Counted from the first letter of the stretch, positions 36,351-44,828 are shown. The stretch: DNA of 48,263 bases from UBA8296 sp031581145 (GCA_031581145.1 JAVLBP010000011.1:1-48263); one strand, 5' to 3'. Made by a program: numbers and translations. The notes: generated by a model from the letters alone, not told the origin.

Positions 36351-37199
36351 ATGAAAGTCGCCATTATTGGAAAACCTGATAGAGCAGCGGCATGGGAAAA
36401 TCACTTGCAAGGATTCCAGTCTGTTGAGGAAGTCTACATCTCTCAAAAAATTAAGCATCTGAAGGATATGGATGCCTGCTTGCTTGTTGACGATTCTGAC
36501 AAGCGACTCAAACGACTGCTAAAAATATTGAAGCAGTCCTACCCAACCTTTTTGATCAGCAAAATATCCGATCAGTACGATGATCTTCAAGCGGTCCATG
36601 CTGTGAGTCAAGAGGCTGGCGTACCTGTGCAGTTTGCCCATTGGCCCACCTTTGCCGCGTCCTCACATTGGATGCGTCAACAAATGAAACGCCCCAGACG
36701 AATCCATGTCTTGAAGCATCTTGTCAGCGCCTCCTTCTCTGAGAATAAGGAGCAATTGACTCAACATTGGCTTGATGAAGTGGGGCTTTTTGTGAAATGG
36801 ATGGATAGCGGTGTGCAAAAAGTGTCTGTCAGCGCGACCCGACTTTCTGGATGTTTAACAAGCCTGGACATGATGCTCCATTTTGACAGTGGAGCCACGG
36901 CCACCTTAACCTTCTCCCTAACAAGTGCCCATGCAACCCACATTCGTACTGTTGCGGATTCGAGTGTTGAGCTTGAGTGTGATGTAGCCACTCAGCAAGT
37001 ACGCTCGATTGCCGTCGACGATGGGGGGTACTTGACGGTGAAAAAACTCAATTTTGACCCTTCTCAAACCGCCGAATTATCTGTGGGCAGGTTTTTGAAA
37101 GCGGTCCAACATGGCAAATCTGTCGCATTCTCTTCATTTGATGCGCTTCGAACAGCAGCCGCTGCGAAATTGGTCCAACAGCAGCTCGATATGCAGTGA
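36351..37199 (+). CDS. Degenerate Gfo/Idh/MocA-like protein
   Basis: A 282-aa protein with an N-terminal Rossmann-like pattern (MKVAIIGKPDRAAAW) in which the GxGxxG of the family is replaced by GKPDRA, so NAD(P) binding is doubtful. The middle and C-terminus (DEVGLFVKWMDSGVQKVSVSATRLSG, ATLTFSLTSAHATHIRTVAD, FLKAVQHGKSVAFSSFDALRT) read like the C-terminal domain of sugar oxidoreductases, including the HxGK-type end. It has no neighbouring sugar genes. It may have lost the redox function. The call to the superfamily is moderate. Confidence 0.6.
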   Translation: MKVAIIGKPDRAAAWENHLQGFQSVEEVYISQKIKHLKDMDACLLVDDSDKRLKRLLKILKQSYPTFLISKISDQYDDLQAVHAVSQEAGVPVQFAHWPTFAASSHWMRQQMKRPRRIHVLKHLVSASFSENKEQLTQHWLDEVGLFVKWMDSGVQKVSVSATRLSGCLTSLDMMLHFDSGATATLTFSLTSAHATHIRTVADSSVELECDVATQQVRSIAVDDGGYLTVKKLNFDPSQTAELSVGRFLKAVQHGKSVAFSSFDALRTAAAAKLVQQQLDMQ

Positions 37200-37224
37200 T
37201 GCAATGAGTTGCTTAGGGGGCAAG

Positions 37225-39066
37225 TTACCCTCGATAAAGCTGATCAATCACTTCCTGATATTTCTGCACAACAAAAGAGCGTTTCACTTTCAATGTTGGG
37301 GTGAGCTCGCCCGATTCAATAGAGAATGGCGCATCAAGAATGGCAAACTGTTTAATCGTTTCCCACGGGGAGAATCGATGGTTTGCTGTATCAATGAGCG
37401 ACTGGACAAACTCCTGAATCTTTTCTCGTTCAATATGAGGTGATGGCAGTGTTGGCAAATGCCCTTCCGTGACCAATCGTTTTCGAATGGAGTCCAACGA
37501 AGGCACCACCAATGCCGAACAAAACTTGCGCTCATTACCCACAACCACAGCTTGTTCAATAAATCCAGTTTGGACCAGTGCATCTTCAATGGGTTGAGGT
37601 GCCACATATTTACCTGTTGAGAGCTTCAGGAGGGCTTTTTTACGGTCTGTAATAAAGAGGTTTCCTTCATCATCAAGGCGGCCAATATCTCCCGTTTTGA
37701 ACCAACCATCTTCGGTAAACACGTCCGCAGTTTCTTCCGGTTGAGCATAGTACCCCGGCGTAATGCTCGGCGCTTTGGCCTGAACCTCGCCATCTTCTGC
37801 AATGCGAAGCTCCACATTATCCAGAGCTTTGCCTGTCGAACCCACTCGCATTCTGGTGGGATCTTGGATGGTGAGCACCGGTGAAGTTTCCGTGAGGCCA
37901 TAGCCCTGGCCGCACCATAATCCAATCCCATTCATGAAACGGAATAACGTGGGCGATAATGCAGCGCCAGCAGAAACAATGCCAAACAACTTCCCACCAA
38001 AACGCTCTCGGATTTTTGCGTAGACCAAGCGATCCGCCAGCTTATGAGATAGTCCGGCAGGGCTGAAAGGCTTCGGTGGATGCTCTGGATCATAGGACTC
38101 CAACCTCGTCATCGCCCAATCAAAAATTTTACGTTGCGCCCCTGATAGATCGCGGCCACGCATGAGCACTGCCGCATGAAGCTTCTCGAGGAGTCGAGGC
38201 ACAGAGGCAAACATAAACGGCGTCATATGTTGCAAATCAATAGGCATCTCTTTCACGTCCTCTACAAAATGAATTTTGGCATGAAACGAGAGATACAAGT
38301 AACAAATCATCCGCTCGAAAATATGGGTCAGCGGAAGATAGGAGAGTACGGTTTGGTCATACCCCTCCTCCATGGTGAAGGGAATTCGCTTGAGTGCTTC
38401 CCGAAGATTCGAGGCGACATTACGATGGGTAAGCATTACCCCTTTTGGCGTACCCGTGGTGCCAGATGTGTAGATGAGGGTTAGTAAATCGTCGGCTTTA
38501 ACACGTTGAGTTGCTTCCTCCACAACGGTGGAATTGGTTTTGAGCGATTCTGCACCAAGCGTTTCAAGACCCTCTGTCGTGAGTGATACCTCTGCACCTG
38601 GACCCGCAAGCGCCTCAGCCTGATGGTGAATAGACATTCTTGATGAGAGGCAGATCACCGTTTGCAGGGACGCCACATCCTGAACGGTCTCACGAAACGA
38701 ATCATTGGCAAAAGAGGGTGACACAATCATCGCTTTCACAGAAGCATGACGCAAAATATAGGCAATGCTATCAGCCGACATGGTTGTGTAGACCGGAACA
38801 CTCACAGCCCCTATCGACTGAAGAGCTAGATCCGCGATAAGCCAATCCCAGCTATTTTCTATGTACAAAGCGACATGATCGCCATGGCCAATACCCATAG
38901 CGAGGAGCCCAGCGGCTTGATGCTGACGGCGCTGATGAAAGCGTTCGGCGGTTATGGGCTGCCATTCTCCAAAAACCTTTGTAGAGCCAAGGATTTTGTC
39001 CCCTTGACGTTGCATCACAGCTTCATTCAGCGCGAAAAATAGGGTCTCTTTGTCGTGTAGCGTCAT
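37225..39066 (-). CDS. Long-chain fatty-acid-CoA ligase (FadD15/Faa1 type)
   Basis: A 613-aa ANL-family enzyme that activates fatty acids to acyl-CoA with ATP. Visible motifs are LIYTSGTTGTPKGVMLTHRN (P-loop), GYGLTETSP, and FKTGDIGRLDDEG followed by ITDRKKALLKLSTGKY with the catalytic lysine region. I chose ATG at 39066; the frame extends to a TTG at 39084. It is divergent from a hotdog thioesterase across 114 bases. The two have opposite activities on acyl-CoA, and the acyl-CoA dehydrogenase at 42984-44483 adds a beta-oxidation step nearby. Confidence 0.93.
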   Translation of the reverse strand: MTLHDKETLFFALNEAVMQRQGDKILGSTKVFGEWQPITAERFHQRRQHQAAGLLAMGIGHGDHVALYIENSWDWLIADLALQSIGAVSVPVYTTMSADSIAYILRHASVKAMIVSPSFANDSFRETVQDVASLQTVICLSSRMSIHHQAEALAGPGAEVSLTTEGLETLGAESLKTNSTVVEEATQRVKADDLLTLIYTSGTTGTPKGVMLTHRNVASNLREALKRIPFTMEEGYDQTVLSYLPLTHIFERMICYLYLSFHAKIHFVEDVKEMPIDLQHMTPFMFASVPRLLEKLHAAVLMRGRDLSGAQRKIFDWAMTRLESYDPEHPPKPFSPAGLSHKLADRLVYAKIRERFGGKLFGIVSAGAALSPTLFRFMNGIGLWCGQGYGLTETSPVLTIQDPTRMRVGSTGKALDNVELRIAEDGEVQAKAPSITPGYYAQPEETADVFTEDGWFKTGDIGRLDDEGNLFITDRKKALLKLSTGKYVAPQPIEDALVQTGFIEQAVVVGNERKFCSALVVPSLDSIRKRLVTEGHLPTLPSPHIEREKIQEFVQSLIDTANHRFSPWETIKQFAILDAPFSIESGELTPTLKVKRSFVVQKYQEVIDQLYRG

Positions 39067-39180
39067 ACTAGTTGGCGAATTCAATTCCGCAAAAGATACA
39101 GGGATAAATGCTTCAAATCATAAAAAACAGTACTTTGGGCAGTGGAAAAACACCTGTTTCACGTTAATGAAGCCCAACGT

Positions 39181-39666
39181 ATGAGCTCCCCATCTGAGAG
39201 AAAAGATCCCGCGTCAACACAAGCCAAAGACCCCTATATCGAAGAGGGGTTGTATGACCGCGCTCATATGCTCGTTGAATATTTTCCCGACAACATGGGA
39301 GGCAAACTCGGCATGGAGTTCACACATTTTGCCAAAGATCTTGTCATCGCTGAGATGCCTGTGGATCATCGGACCATTCAGCCATTTGGCCTACTCCACG
39401 GGGGTGCATCCGTTGCGTTAGCAGAATCCGTTGCAAGTGTAGGGGGATGGCTCAATGTGCCAGATGAATCGTACAGGGCCGTAGGACTTGAGATTAATGC
39501 CAATCATTTGCGCCCTGCCAAAATTGGAGAGCGTGTCGAAGGACGAGCGACCCCGATTCATATGGGTCGTCAAACACATGTTTGGGATGTAGAAATTCGC
39601 ACCATGGGGCGTGAAAAGCTCGTGTGTAAGTCACGCTGCACCATTGCAATTATCAAAATGAGTTAG
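39181..39666 (+). CDS. Hotdog-fold thioesterase (PaaI/YdiI-like)
   Basis: A 161-aa protein from the ATG at 39181 (a GTG at 39142 would add 13). The hotdog core has QPFGLLHGGASVALAES, with the likely catalytic Glu, followed by VGLEINANHLRPAKIGE. This fits 4-hydroxybenzoyl-CoA/PaaI-type thioesterases acting on aromatic or short-chain acyl-CoA; the substrate is not determined. It is divergent from the acyl-CoA ligase. The last codons and stop lie in a 23-bp direct repeat. Confidence 0.85.
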   Translation: MSSPSERKDPASTQAKDPYIEEGLYDRAHMLVEYFPDNMGGKLGMEFTHFAKDLVIAEMPVDHRTIQPFGLLHGGASVALAESVASVGGWLNVPDESYRAVGLEINANHLRPAKIGERVEGRATPIHMGRQTHVWDVEIRTMGREKLVCKSRCTIAIIKMS

Positions 39667-39689
39667 ATGCGATGATCAAAATGAGTTAG
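39652..39689. repeat. Direct repeat duplicating the thioesterase stop codon
   Basis: The 15-mer atcaaaatgagttag occurs at 39652-39666 and again at 39675-39689 (period 23). The first copy contains the final codons and TAG stop of the thioesterase gene; the second repeats the same C-terminal codons and stop after the gene end. Confidence 0.93.
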
Positions 39690-39709
39690 GCCAAGGCTAA
39701 AGGCGTGAC

Positions 39710-40258
39710 TCACGATTTCCACTTAATGTTACACCCTAAGCTTGGTACTTGTTCAGTACTAACGGCCTTCCCTTCTGCCACAGCGTCCATGGCCGCGCGT
39801 AGGTCTTTGCCTGTGACCATCACGCCGTTACCAGGGCGACTATCATCGAGTTGACCCCGATAAACCAATTTATCGTTCGCATCAAAAAGGAAAAAGTCAG
39901 GTGTACATGCTGCCTGAAAAGCCTTGGCTACCTCCTGCGTCTCATCGTATAGATAGGGAAACGCATAGCGCTGCTGTGCCATTTTTTCGGGAGAATCATC
40001 AGGGTAATTCACAACATCATTCGACATAATCGCGATGGTTTCAATCCCCCTGTGCTTGTAATCTGCATGCACTTGACGCAATTCTTCATCCACATGCTTG
40101 ACATAAGGACAATGGTTGCAAATAAACATCACCAATGTCCCTTTTTCTCCTGTTGTGTCTGGATCCGGCGCTTGAACAGAGCTGCCATTCACATTTGGTA
40201 GGTCAAAAGAGGGCATGATTGTACCTAGTGGTAACATCGTGGAAGGGGTGCGGGCCAT
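39710..40258 (-). CDS. Thioredoxin-fold protein (AhpC/TSA-like, CNHCPYV type)
   Basis: A 182-aa protein from ATG at 40258; a TTG at 40294 would add 12. It has a thioredoxin-like fold with CNHCPYVKHVDEELRQ in the active-site position and TPDFFLFDANDKLVYRG near the cis-Pro. This matches the redoxin-like group often annotated as thioredoxin family protein or peroxiredoxin-related; the exact reaction is unknown. No signal peptide is seen. It lies alone between two plus-strand genes; 43 bases separate its end from the thioesterase. Confidence 0.85.
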   Translation of the reverse strand: MARTPSTMLPLGTIMPSFDLPNVNGSSVQAPDPDTTGEKGTLVMFICNHCPYVKHVDEELRQVHADYKHRGIETIAIMSNDVVNYPDDSPEKMAQQRYAFPYLYDETQEVAKAFQAACTPDFFLFDANDKLVYRGQLDDSRPGNGVMVTGKDLRAAMDAVAEGKAVSTEQVPSLGCNIKWKS

Positions 40259-40401
40259 AGGATTAGGAACTAGAGTGGAGTTAACGGGCGTCAAATCCCT
40301 GGGTGGGATTCAGAAATTAAAGGCTCTTTAAAACGACACGCAAGACTTTCCGCTCACCAATTTGTACTTTAACGCTGTTAGCACAAGTTTAGCCATGTAT
40401 C

Positions 40402-41133
40402 ATGACACGAGTATCTATTGTCACAGGAGCCAGTCGAGGAATAGGGACATATATCGCCAAAGCGTTAGCGGAGGACTTTGGGCACCATGTGATTGTTACA
40501 GGCAGGCAAGAAGCGAAACTGGAGGCGCTGGCAGAAAATACAAGTGGCGCCATGACCGTAGCGCCAGCGGACCTTACCTCTGAAGAAGATCGTACTACAT
40601 TGCAGCGAGTGGCTCAACAATGTTGCCAAAGCGAGGGTCACCATATGTTTGGGATTGTCCATAACGCTGGCCTCTTGATCCCGAAACCGTTTGAAGAGCT
40701 TGACCAAAACGATTGGACAAGAATGTGGGAGGTGAATGTGTTAGGCCCGGCGATGTTGACCAAAACCTTTACAAACATGCTTGGTGAATCTGTAGGTGAT
40801 GGTCAAGGCAAAAAACACCTTTTAGCCATTAGTAGTATGGGGGGCTTCCAGGGGTCCAAAAAATTTCCATCACTGAGTGCGTATAGCGCGACCAAAGCAG
40901 CGATTGCCTCCTTAGCGGAGTGTTGGGCAGAAGAGTTGGGCCCTAGAGGCGTACATAGTAACGCTTTGTGCCTTGGTGCCGTACAAACCGATATGCTGGG
41001 TGAAGCCTTTCCAGGGCTTACCGTAGATATGCAACCTGAGCAGATGGGGCGTTGGATTGCGAACTTCTATTCGGAGCAGTATACTCTTTTTAATGGCAAG
41101 GTTTTACCTGTAGCAGGCCATGATCCAGGTTAA
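40402..41133 (+). CDS. Short-chain dehydrogenase/reductase
   Basis: A 243-aa classical SDR, NAD(P)-dependent. It has the TGASRGIG cofactor motif near residue 8, HNAG, the catalytic Ser in AISSMGG, and YSATK with the Tyr/Lys pair. The VTGRQE segment after beta-2 suggests NADPH preference. The substrate is unknown; sepiapterin or 3-oxoacyl reductase-like forms are possible. Start ATG at 40402. The last 14 bases overlap the start of the next gene, so they may be co-translated. Confidence 0.93.
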   Translation: MTRVSIVTGASRGIGTYIAKALAEDFGHHVIVTGRQEAKLEALAENTSGAMTVAPADLTSEEDRTTLQRVAQQCCQSEGHHMFGIVHNAGLLIPKPFEELDQNDWTRMWEVNVLGPAMLTKTFTNMLGESVGDGQGKKHLLAISSMGGFQGSKKFPSLSAYSATKAAIASLAECWAEELGPRGVHSNALCLGAVQTDMLGEAFPGLTVDMQPEQMGRWIANFYSEQYTLFNGKVLPVAGHDPG

Positions 41134-42061
41134 CTTCAACTCCCTAGTGATGTCATTGATGATCCCCTTCCGTGCCTTTTCATGTTCTGTCTTGTCTTAT
41201 CGCGTTTTTGCTATCCTCACTCTTTTATTTGCAGGTCTTTTGGGCGTCATGGATGTGCAGGCTCAGCTCGGCCCCGCGAATGAAGAACCTGCAATCTCAC
41301 CAAATGCTGGATTTACCATTGCCGGTAACGTGGTCAATGCAACAACCACCGGTGCAGTCCTCGGTTTGGCCACTATGGCACTTGAAGATAGAACCGATTA
41401 CCAGCGCCCTCTGAGTGTAGGTGTAGGTGTAGGGATGCTAGCGGGCGTTGGGTTGTCGATTTATGACCTTGCCTCTGTTTCACCTGGTGAGACGGTCATG
41501 CGACGTGGTCTTTTCGCCTCTGGCAGTAATACCTCCCTATTATTAGTCATGGACACGATATATGGTGCCACCCTTGGATCGATTGTTGGAACTGCCGTGA
41601 TTTTAGTCTCTGGTGATGAACTTACCCATGGCTTACAATACGGTGCCGCAACAGGCGCTTTTGTAGGAGCCACATTCGGACTCATGGATGCCTTTTTACT
41701 CGATTTTGGGAAGTCTTTCGAACCAGGAGGTAGCGATAATGACATGCCCCCCTTGGTTGAGGCTTGGTCTCGTGGTGTGCAATTGCCTGATTTAACACTA
41801 CGTGATATGCCACGGAGTGATTTGACACTGCGTTATACGCCACAGCGTGATTTAAGACCGCGTGATGGAATAGAGCATGTAGACCGTAGCAACCGCCGCA
41901 CCCTTGCACAGACCCGCAGCACAAAAACCTCTCTCCATTTTCTTCAACCCACCATGAACACCTTTAAGTCGGTCGACGTTGCGCCAAACAGTGGACGAGG
42001 TGTTGGGACTCAGCGAGTATCCGTGGGGGTGGAACTCCTCTCAGTACGAGTCTCTTTATAG
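41120..42061 (+). CDS. Gly/Ala-rich membrane or envelope protein of unknown function
   Basis: A 313-aa protein with an N-terminal signal-like segment (about 18-46, ending DVQAQ) and three Gly/Ala/Thr-rich hydrophobic stretches (for example VNATTTGAVLGLATMA, VGVGVGMLAGVGLSIY, YGAATGAFVGATFGLM) that resemble glycine-zipper helices. The C-terminal part is basic and carries a ten-residue repeat (DLTLRDMPRS, DLTLRYTPQR, DLRPRD). No family is recognised. ATG at 41120 overlaps the SDR stop by 14 bases; ATGs at 41150 or 41159 would give a more normal signal peptide. The stop lies in a 19-bp tandem duplication. Confidence 0.7.
   Translation: MIQVNFNSLVMSLMIPFRAFSCSVLSYRVFAILTLLFAGLLGVMDVQAQLGPANEEPAISPNAGFTIAGNVVNATTTGAVLGLATMALEDRTDYQRPLSVGVGVGMLAGVGLSIYDLASVSPGETVMRRGLFASGSNTSLLLVMDTIYGATLGSIVGTAVILVSGDELTHGLQYGAATGAFVGATFGLMDAFLLDFGKSFEPGGSDNDMPPLVEAWSRGVQLPDLTLRDMPRSDLTLRYTPQRDLRPRDGIEHVDRSNRRTLAQTRSTKTSLHFLQPTMNTFKSVDVAPNSGRGVGTQRVSVGVELLSVRVSL
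41789..41868. repeat. 30-bp imperfect tandem repeat in the Gly-rich membrane protein gene
   Basis: Units begin at 41789 and 41819, with a shortened third from 41849. The first encodes DLTLRDMPRS, the second DLTLRYTPQR, the third begins DLRPRD. Point differences suggest age. The frame is kept. Confidence 0.85.
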
Positions 42062-42096
42062 TGGGGTATCATAATTGTAGTGGGGTATCATAATGG
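42059..42096. repeat. 19-bp tandem duplication covering two convergent stop codons
   Basis: Two units (42059-42077 and 42078-42096) share tagtggggtatcataat and differ at one base. The first contains the plus-strand TAG stop of the Gly-rich protein (42059-42061) and the minus-strand TGA stop of the PfkB kinase (42069-42071). Confidence 0.95.
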
Positions 42097-42962
42097 TGAA
42101 GCTGGGGCGTCGCACCAGATTGCGTCGCGACATACCCAGCAAGCTTTGTGCCAAATGTAAGAGCACCCGCCATAGAGTTACCCTCTGCTTGCGCGGTCAA
42201 GAAGCCGGCCAAAAATGCATCCCCGGCACCAACGGTATCTACAGCATCAACAGCATCAGCATCCTGATGCCAAAACTCCCCATTGTTCCAACACGAAGCT
42301 CCCTTTGCCCCTAGAGTACACAAAATTTGAGGGCAGTCAAGAGCATGTGCAATCGCTTCAAGCGACGGCTGCAATGTATGCTCAGCCTTCACATGAATGC
42401 CCAATAAATCTTGTACCACCCTGAGCTCGTCCTCATTCACCTTGAGTGTTGTACACATACTCAAAAAGGGTTCAAAGATGTCTGGATGGTCAAATGGTGG
42501 CCTTAGATTGAGATCAAAAACCACCTCTCCATTACGTGACAAGGCATTCTCAATCGCGGCTTGAATGGTTTGCGCGGATCTAGGTGATCGTAACGCTAAG
42601 CTCCCATGAACAAGGGTATCACAAGCTGGAAACCCACCCTGTGGTATATGCACGTCGTCCCAAGCGACGTCTTCATGAATGATATATGAGGGAACTCCTT
42701 GATCTAACGTAACCTCCACCCAACCAGTATCATAGGTTGATTCTTGGACCCAAGAGGTATCCAACCCTCTGTTTTGAAGTCTTTTGCGAGCCAAATACCC
42801 CAACGTATCGACCCCAACGGCAGATACTAGGTTTACATGTTGACCTAATGCATGCAGGTCCAATGCCACATTAAGCGGGGCTCCACCTAAAAACAGCCCT
42901 TCAGGGTAGGCATCCCAAAGCGACTCACCAATACAGCAAAAGGTTGGCGTATGATGACTCAT
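42069..42962 (-). CDS. PfkB-family carbohydrate kinase (fructokinase-like)
   Basis: A 297-aa sugar kinase of the ribokinase/PfkB family. It has the N-terminal GGAPLNVA sugar-binding segment near residue 26, and the GAGDAF signature at 245-250 with the catalytic base Asp248. GGAPLNVA resembles fructokinases, but the sugar is not determined. Just before the signature, a 9-bp tandem duplication gives DAVDAVD (238-242). Start ATG at 42962; it follows the acyl-CoA dehydrogenase by 21 bases, so they may be co-transcribed. The stop lies in the 19-bp repeat shared with the convergent gene. Confidence 0.92.
   Translation of the reverse strand: MSHHTPTFCCIGESLWDAYPEGLFLGGAPLNVALDLHALGQHVNLVSAVGVDTLGYLARKRLQNRGLDTSWVQESTYDTGWVEVTLDQGVPSYIIHEDVAWDDVHIPQGGFPACDTLVHGSLALRSPRSAQTIQAAIENALSRNGEVVFDLNLRPPFDHPDIFEPFLSMCTTLKVNEDELRVVQDLLGIHVKAEHTLQPSLEAIAHALDCPQILCTLGAKGASCWNNGEFWHQDADAVDAVDTVGAGDAFLAGFLTAQAEGNSMAGALTFGTKLAGYVATQSGATPQLHHYDTPLQL
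42241..42258. repeat. 9-bp tandem duplication in the PfkB gene
   Basis: acagcatca is present twice in a row (42241-42249, 42250-42258), followed by a partial gcatc. It encodes repeated Ala-Val-Asp just upstream of the GAGDAF signature. Confidence 0.8.
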
Positions 42963-42983
42963 AACCTCGTGCAGGTATGAACC

Positions 42984-44483
42984 TTATAAAAAGGAGCGCC
43001 ACCCCTTCATCGTCGCATAACTTTCGTCTTGAACAGCTACAGGGACAGGGGCTTGATGGTACCCCGTGAGGATTTGTTTAATTTCTGATTCCATCACATG
43101 AATGGTTTGCTGAATGCTATCCGAGGCAAACCCTTTGGCTCCCATCTCCACGGTCATATTCATCGTAATCAGACGACCAAGCGCCTGCCCCAAAGAGACT
43201 AATTTTCGCTGTGCCATTTGAGGATTCACCTCAAAGTCGAGACTCTGGCGAAGCCCCTCAGCCACTTTATTCGTCAATGGATGCTCTGCGCAAAAGTGAT
43301 ACAAATTTGTTTCTTTGGCGCCCCGCATGAGCTTGAGCACACTTTCGGTGATTTGTTGATACAAGATATCGTTTGATCCTTCAAAGATTTGAAAAGGGCG
43401 ACTATCCACAACAGCACGACCAGCAATATGGTCAAGACGGTACCCTTTGGCACCCACAAGCTGCAAAAGATTTTGTGAGGCAGCTTGCATATAGTCTGTG
43501 CTCACCGACTTGACGGCATTGGCCTCGAGGTCCATTTTTGAGGTATCCATCGATAACGGCACATGTCGACTCACAAAAAAGGCCATCGCTGAACTCGCGG
43601 TGAAGTAGGACTGAAGTTTAGATAATCGACTCTTTACCTGGTCGTAGGTGAAGAGGCTAGATCCTCCCACGAATCGTTCTTTACAATGTGTCATACCTTC
43701 GTCGACCAATCTGCCTAAAAATCCAGTACTCATCCCAGGAAATTGTAATCGACTTCGATGAAGCACATCGAGCATCATTTTGATGCCAATCGTTTTTGGT
43801 TTGAGTTTATGAGAATCGGGTACGGAAATGTCAATTTGGTTTCGTCCGTACGGCAACATGTACAATCCCAAATTGTTAAACACCTCTTCAACTTCAATGC
43901 CACCATTTTCTGACGGATGCACAAAAAACGAGACATCTCGGCCTAATTCACCTTCCTCATTTTGAGGGCGTGCCGTAATTAACCAATAATCAGCTTCACC
44001 GGTGAGTCCTGCCCAATGTTTTGTCCCTTTCACTCGATAAGCCTGACCCTCGTCATGATAACTCGTTTGCATTCGTAGCGCGTCTGAGCCAAAGCCTGGC
44101 TCGGTAATCATTAACCCACCCATTTTTCTTTGCTCCAAGACCCCTTTAAAGATGGAGGATTTGGTAGCATCAGAGGCATAATTGGCTACAGGTTGCAAAA
44201 AAAGAGCTCCATTAATACCCATCATGAGCGATAATGGCAAGCTGTGATAAGAGCTGGCTTCTAGCATGGACAACGCCTCCGCTGAATCGCCACCTCGCCC
44301 ACCATAGGCCTCAGGTATAAACACAGATAATGGTTTACATTCTAAGACATCGTTCATGAACTCTTTAGGAAACTGTCTTTGCAAGCCTAGTCTAGACTGT
44401 GTCTGCTTGGATGAAAACAAATCTGAGAGTCGTTGATGGTACCCTGTAATAAAGGTGTCAAATGTTGGGTTGATAGTCGTCAC
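42984..44483 (-). CDS. Acyl-CoA dehydrogenase
   Basis: A 499-aa flavoenzyme that catalyses the first step of beta-oxidation (acyl-CoA to trans-2-enoyl-CoA). It has ITEPGFGSDA, KGTKHWAGLTGEADYW and, near residue 365, FQIFEGSNDILYQQ. The length is above the typical 380 aa, with a C-terminal helical extension of about 110 residues, as in longer Bacteroidota members. The start is a GTG at 44483 (product MTTINPTFDTF). It is the first gene after the rrn operon on this strand, and the intrinsic terminator at 44552-44590 separates them, so a promoter should lie at 44484-44551. Confidence 0.92.
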   Translation of the reverse strand: MTTINPTFDTFITGYHQRLSDLFSSKQTQSRLGLQRQFPKEFMNDVLECKPLSVFIPEAYGGRGGDSAEALSMLEASSYHSLPLSLMMGINGALFLQPVANYASDATKSSIFKGVLEQRKMGGLMITEPGFGSDALRMQTSYHDEGQAYRVKGTKHWAGLTGEADYWLITARPQNEEGELGRDVSFFVHPSENGGIEVEEVFNNLGLYMLPYGRNQIDISVPDSHKLKPKTIGIKMMLDVLHRSRLQFPGMSTGFLGRLVDEGMTHCKERFVGGSSLFTYDQVKSRLSKLQSYFTASSAMAFFVSRHVPLSMDTSKMDLEANAVKSVSTDYMQAASQNLLQLVGAKGYRLDHIAGRAVVDSRPFQIFEGSNDILYQQITESVLKLMRGAKETNLYHFCAEHPLTNKVAEGLRQSLDFEVNPQMAQRKLVSLGQALGRLITMNMTVEMGAKGFASDSIQQTIHVMESEIKQILTGYHQAPVPVAVQDESYATMKGWRSFL

Positions 44484-44551
44484 GTTAGATGTTGATTATA
44501 AATGGGTTACAAACATTGTGAATCGTTAATGCATTGACTGCAAACGTAAGG

Positions 44552-44590
44552 TATAAAAAAAAAGGGGCATCGCTGAGCGACTCCCCTTTA
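44552..44590 (-). terminator. Intrinsic terminator of the rrn operon
   Basis: Read on the minus strand, AAAGGGG (44583-44589) pairs with CCCCTTT (44561-44567), with an inner CGC/GCG pairing around a short loop, and is followed by a run of nine T (44555-44563 overlapping). It lies just past the 5S gene and stops the rrn transcript before the acyl-CoA dehydrogenase. Confidence 0.92.
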
Positions 44591-44599
44591 AAAAAAATA

Positions 44600-44710
44600 G
44601 ATGAGGCAACAACCTACTCTCCCACAGTGCAGTACCATCGGCGCAACAGAGCTTAACGGCCGTGTTCGGGATGGGAACGGGTGTGACCTCTGCGCTTAAT
44701 CACCTCATCA
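44600..44710 (-). rRNA. rrf: 5S ribosomal RNA
   Basis: The minus strand gives a 5S-like molecule whose ends pair (gatgagg at 44600-44606 with cctcatc at 44703-44709). It contains the conserved CACACCCGTTCCCATCCCGAA loop region and the GGGAGAGTAGG 3' part. About 111 nt. It is the last gene of the operon, about 120 bases from the 23S. Confidence 0.93.
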
Positions 44711-44750
44711 AACTTATAGAATTTGACGTTGATAGCGAGTGCAAGACTTG

Positions 44751-44827
44751 AATAGATCGTGCAAGTCATGACTGCAAGCTCATTGATAGCTCCAAATGGA
44801 GCCATCTCGGCTGTGCAAATCATGCGA

Positions 44828-44828
<1 letters not shown>
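44751..44828. other. 3' arm of the pre-23S processing stalk
   Basis: Three segments pair with sequences 5' of the 23S: aatagatcgtgcaag (44751-44765, 14 of 15 with 47741-47755), tgcaagctcatt (44773-44784, perfect with 47709-47720) and tgtgcaaatcatgcgag (44812-44828, perfect with 47677-47693). Together they make an RNase III-type stem. A small hairpin (gctcc/ggagc) sits inside the loop-out at 44785-44811. Confidence 0.9.
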
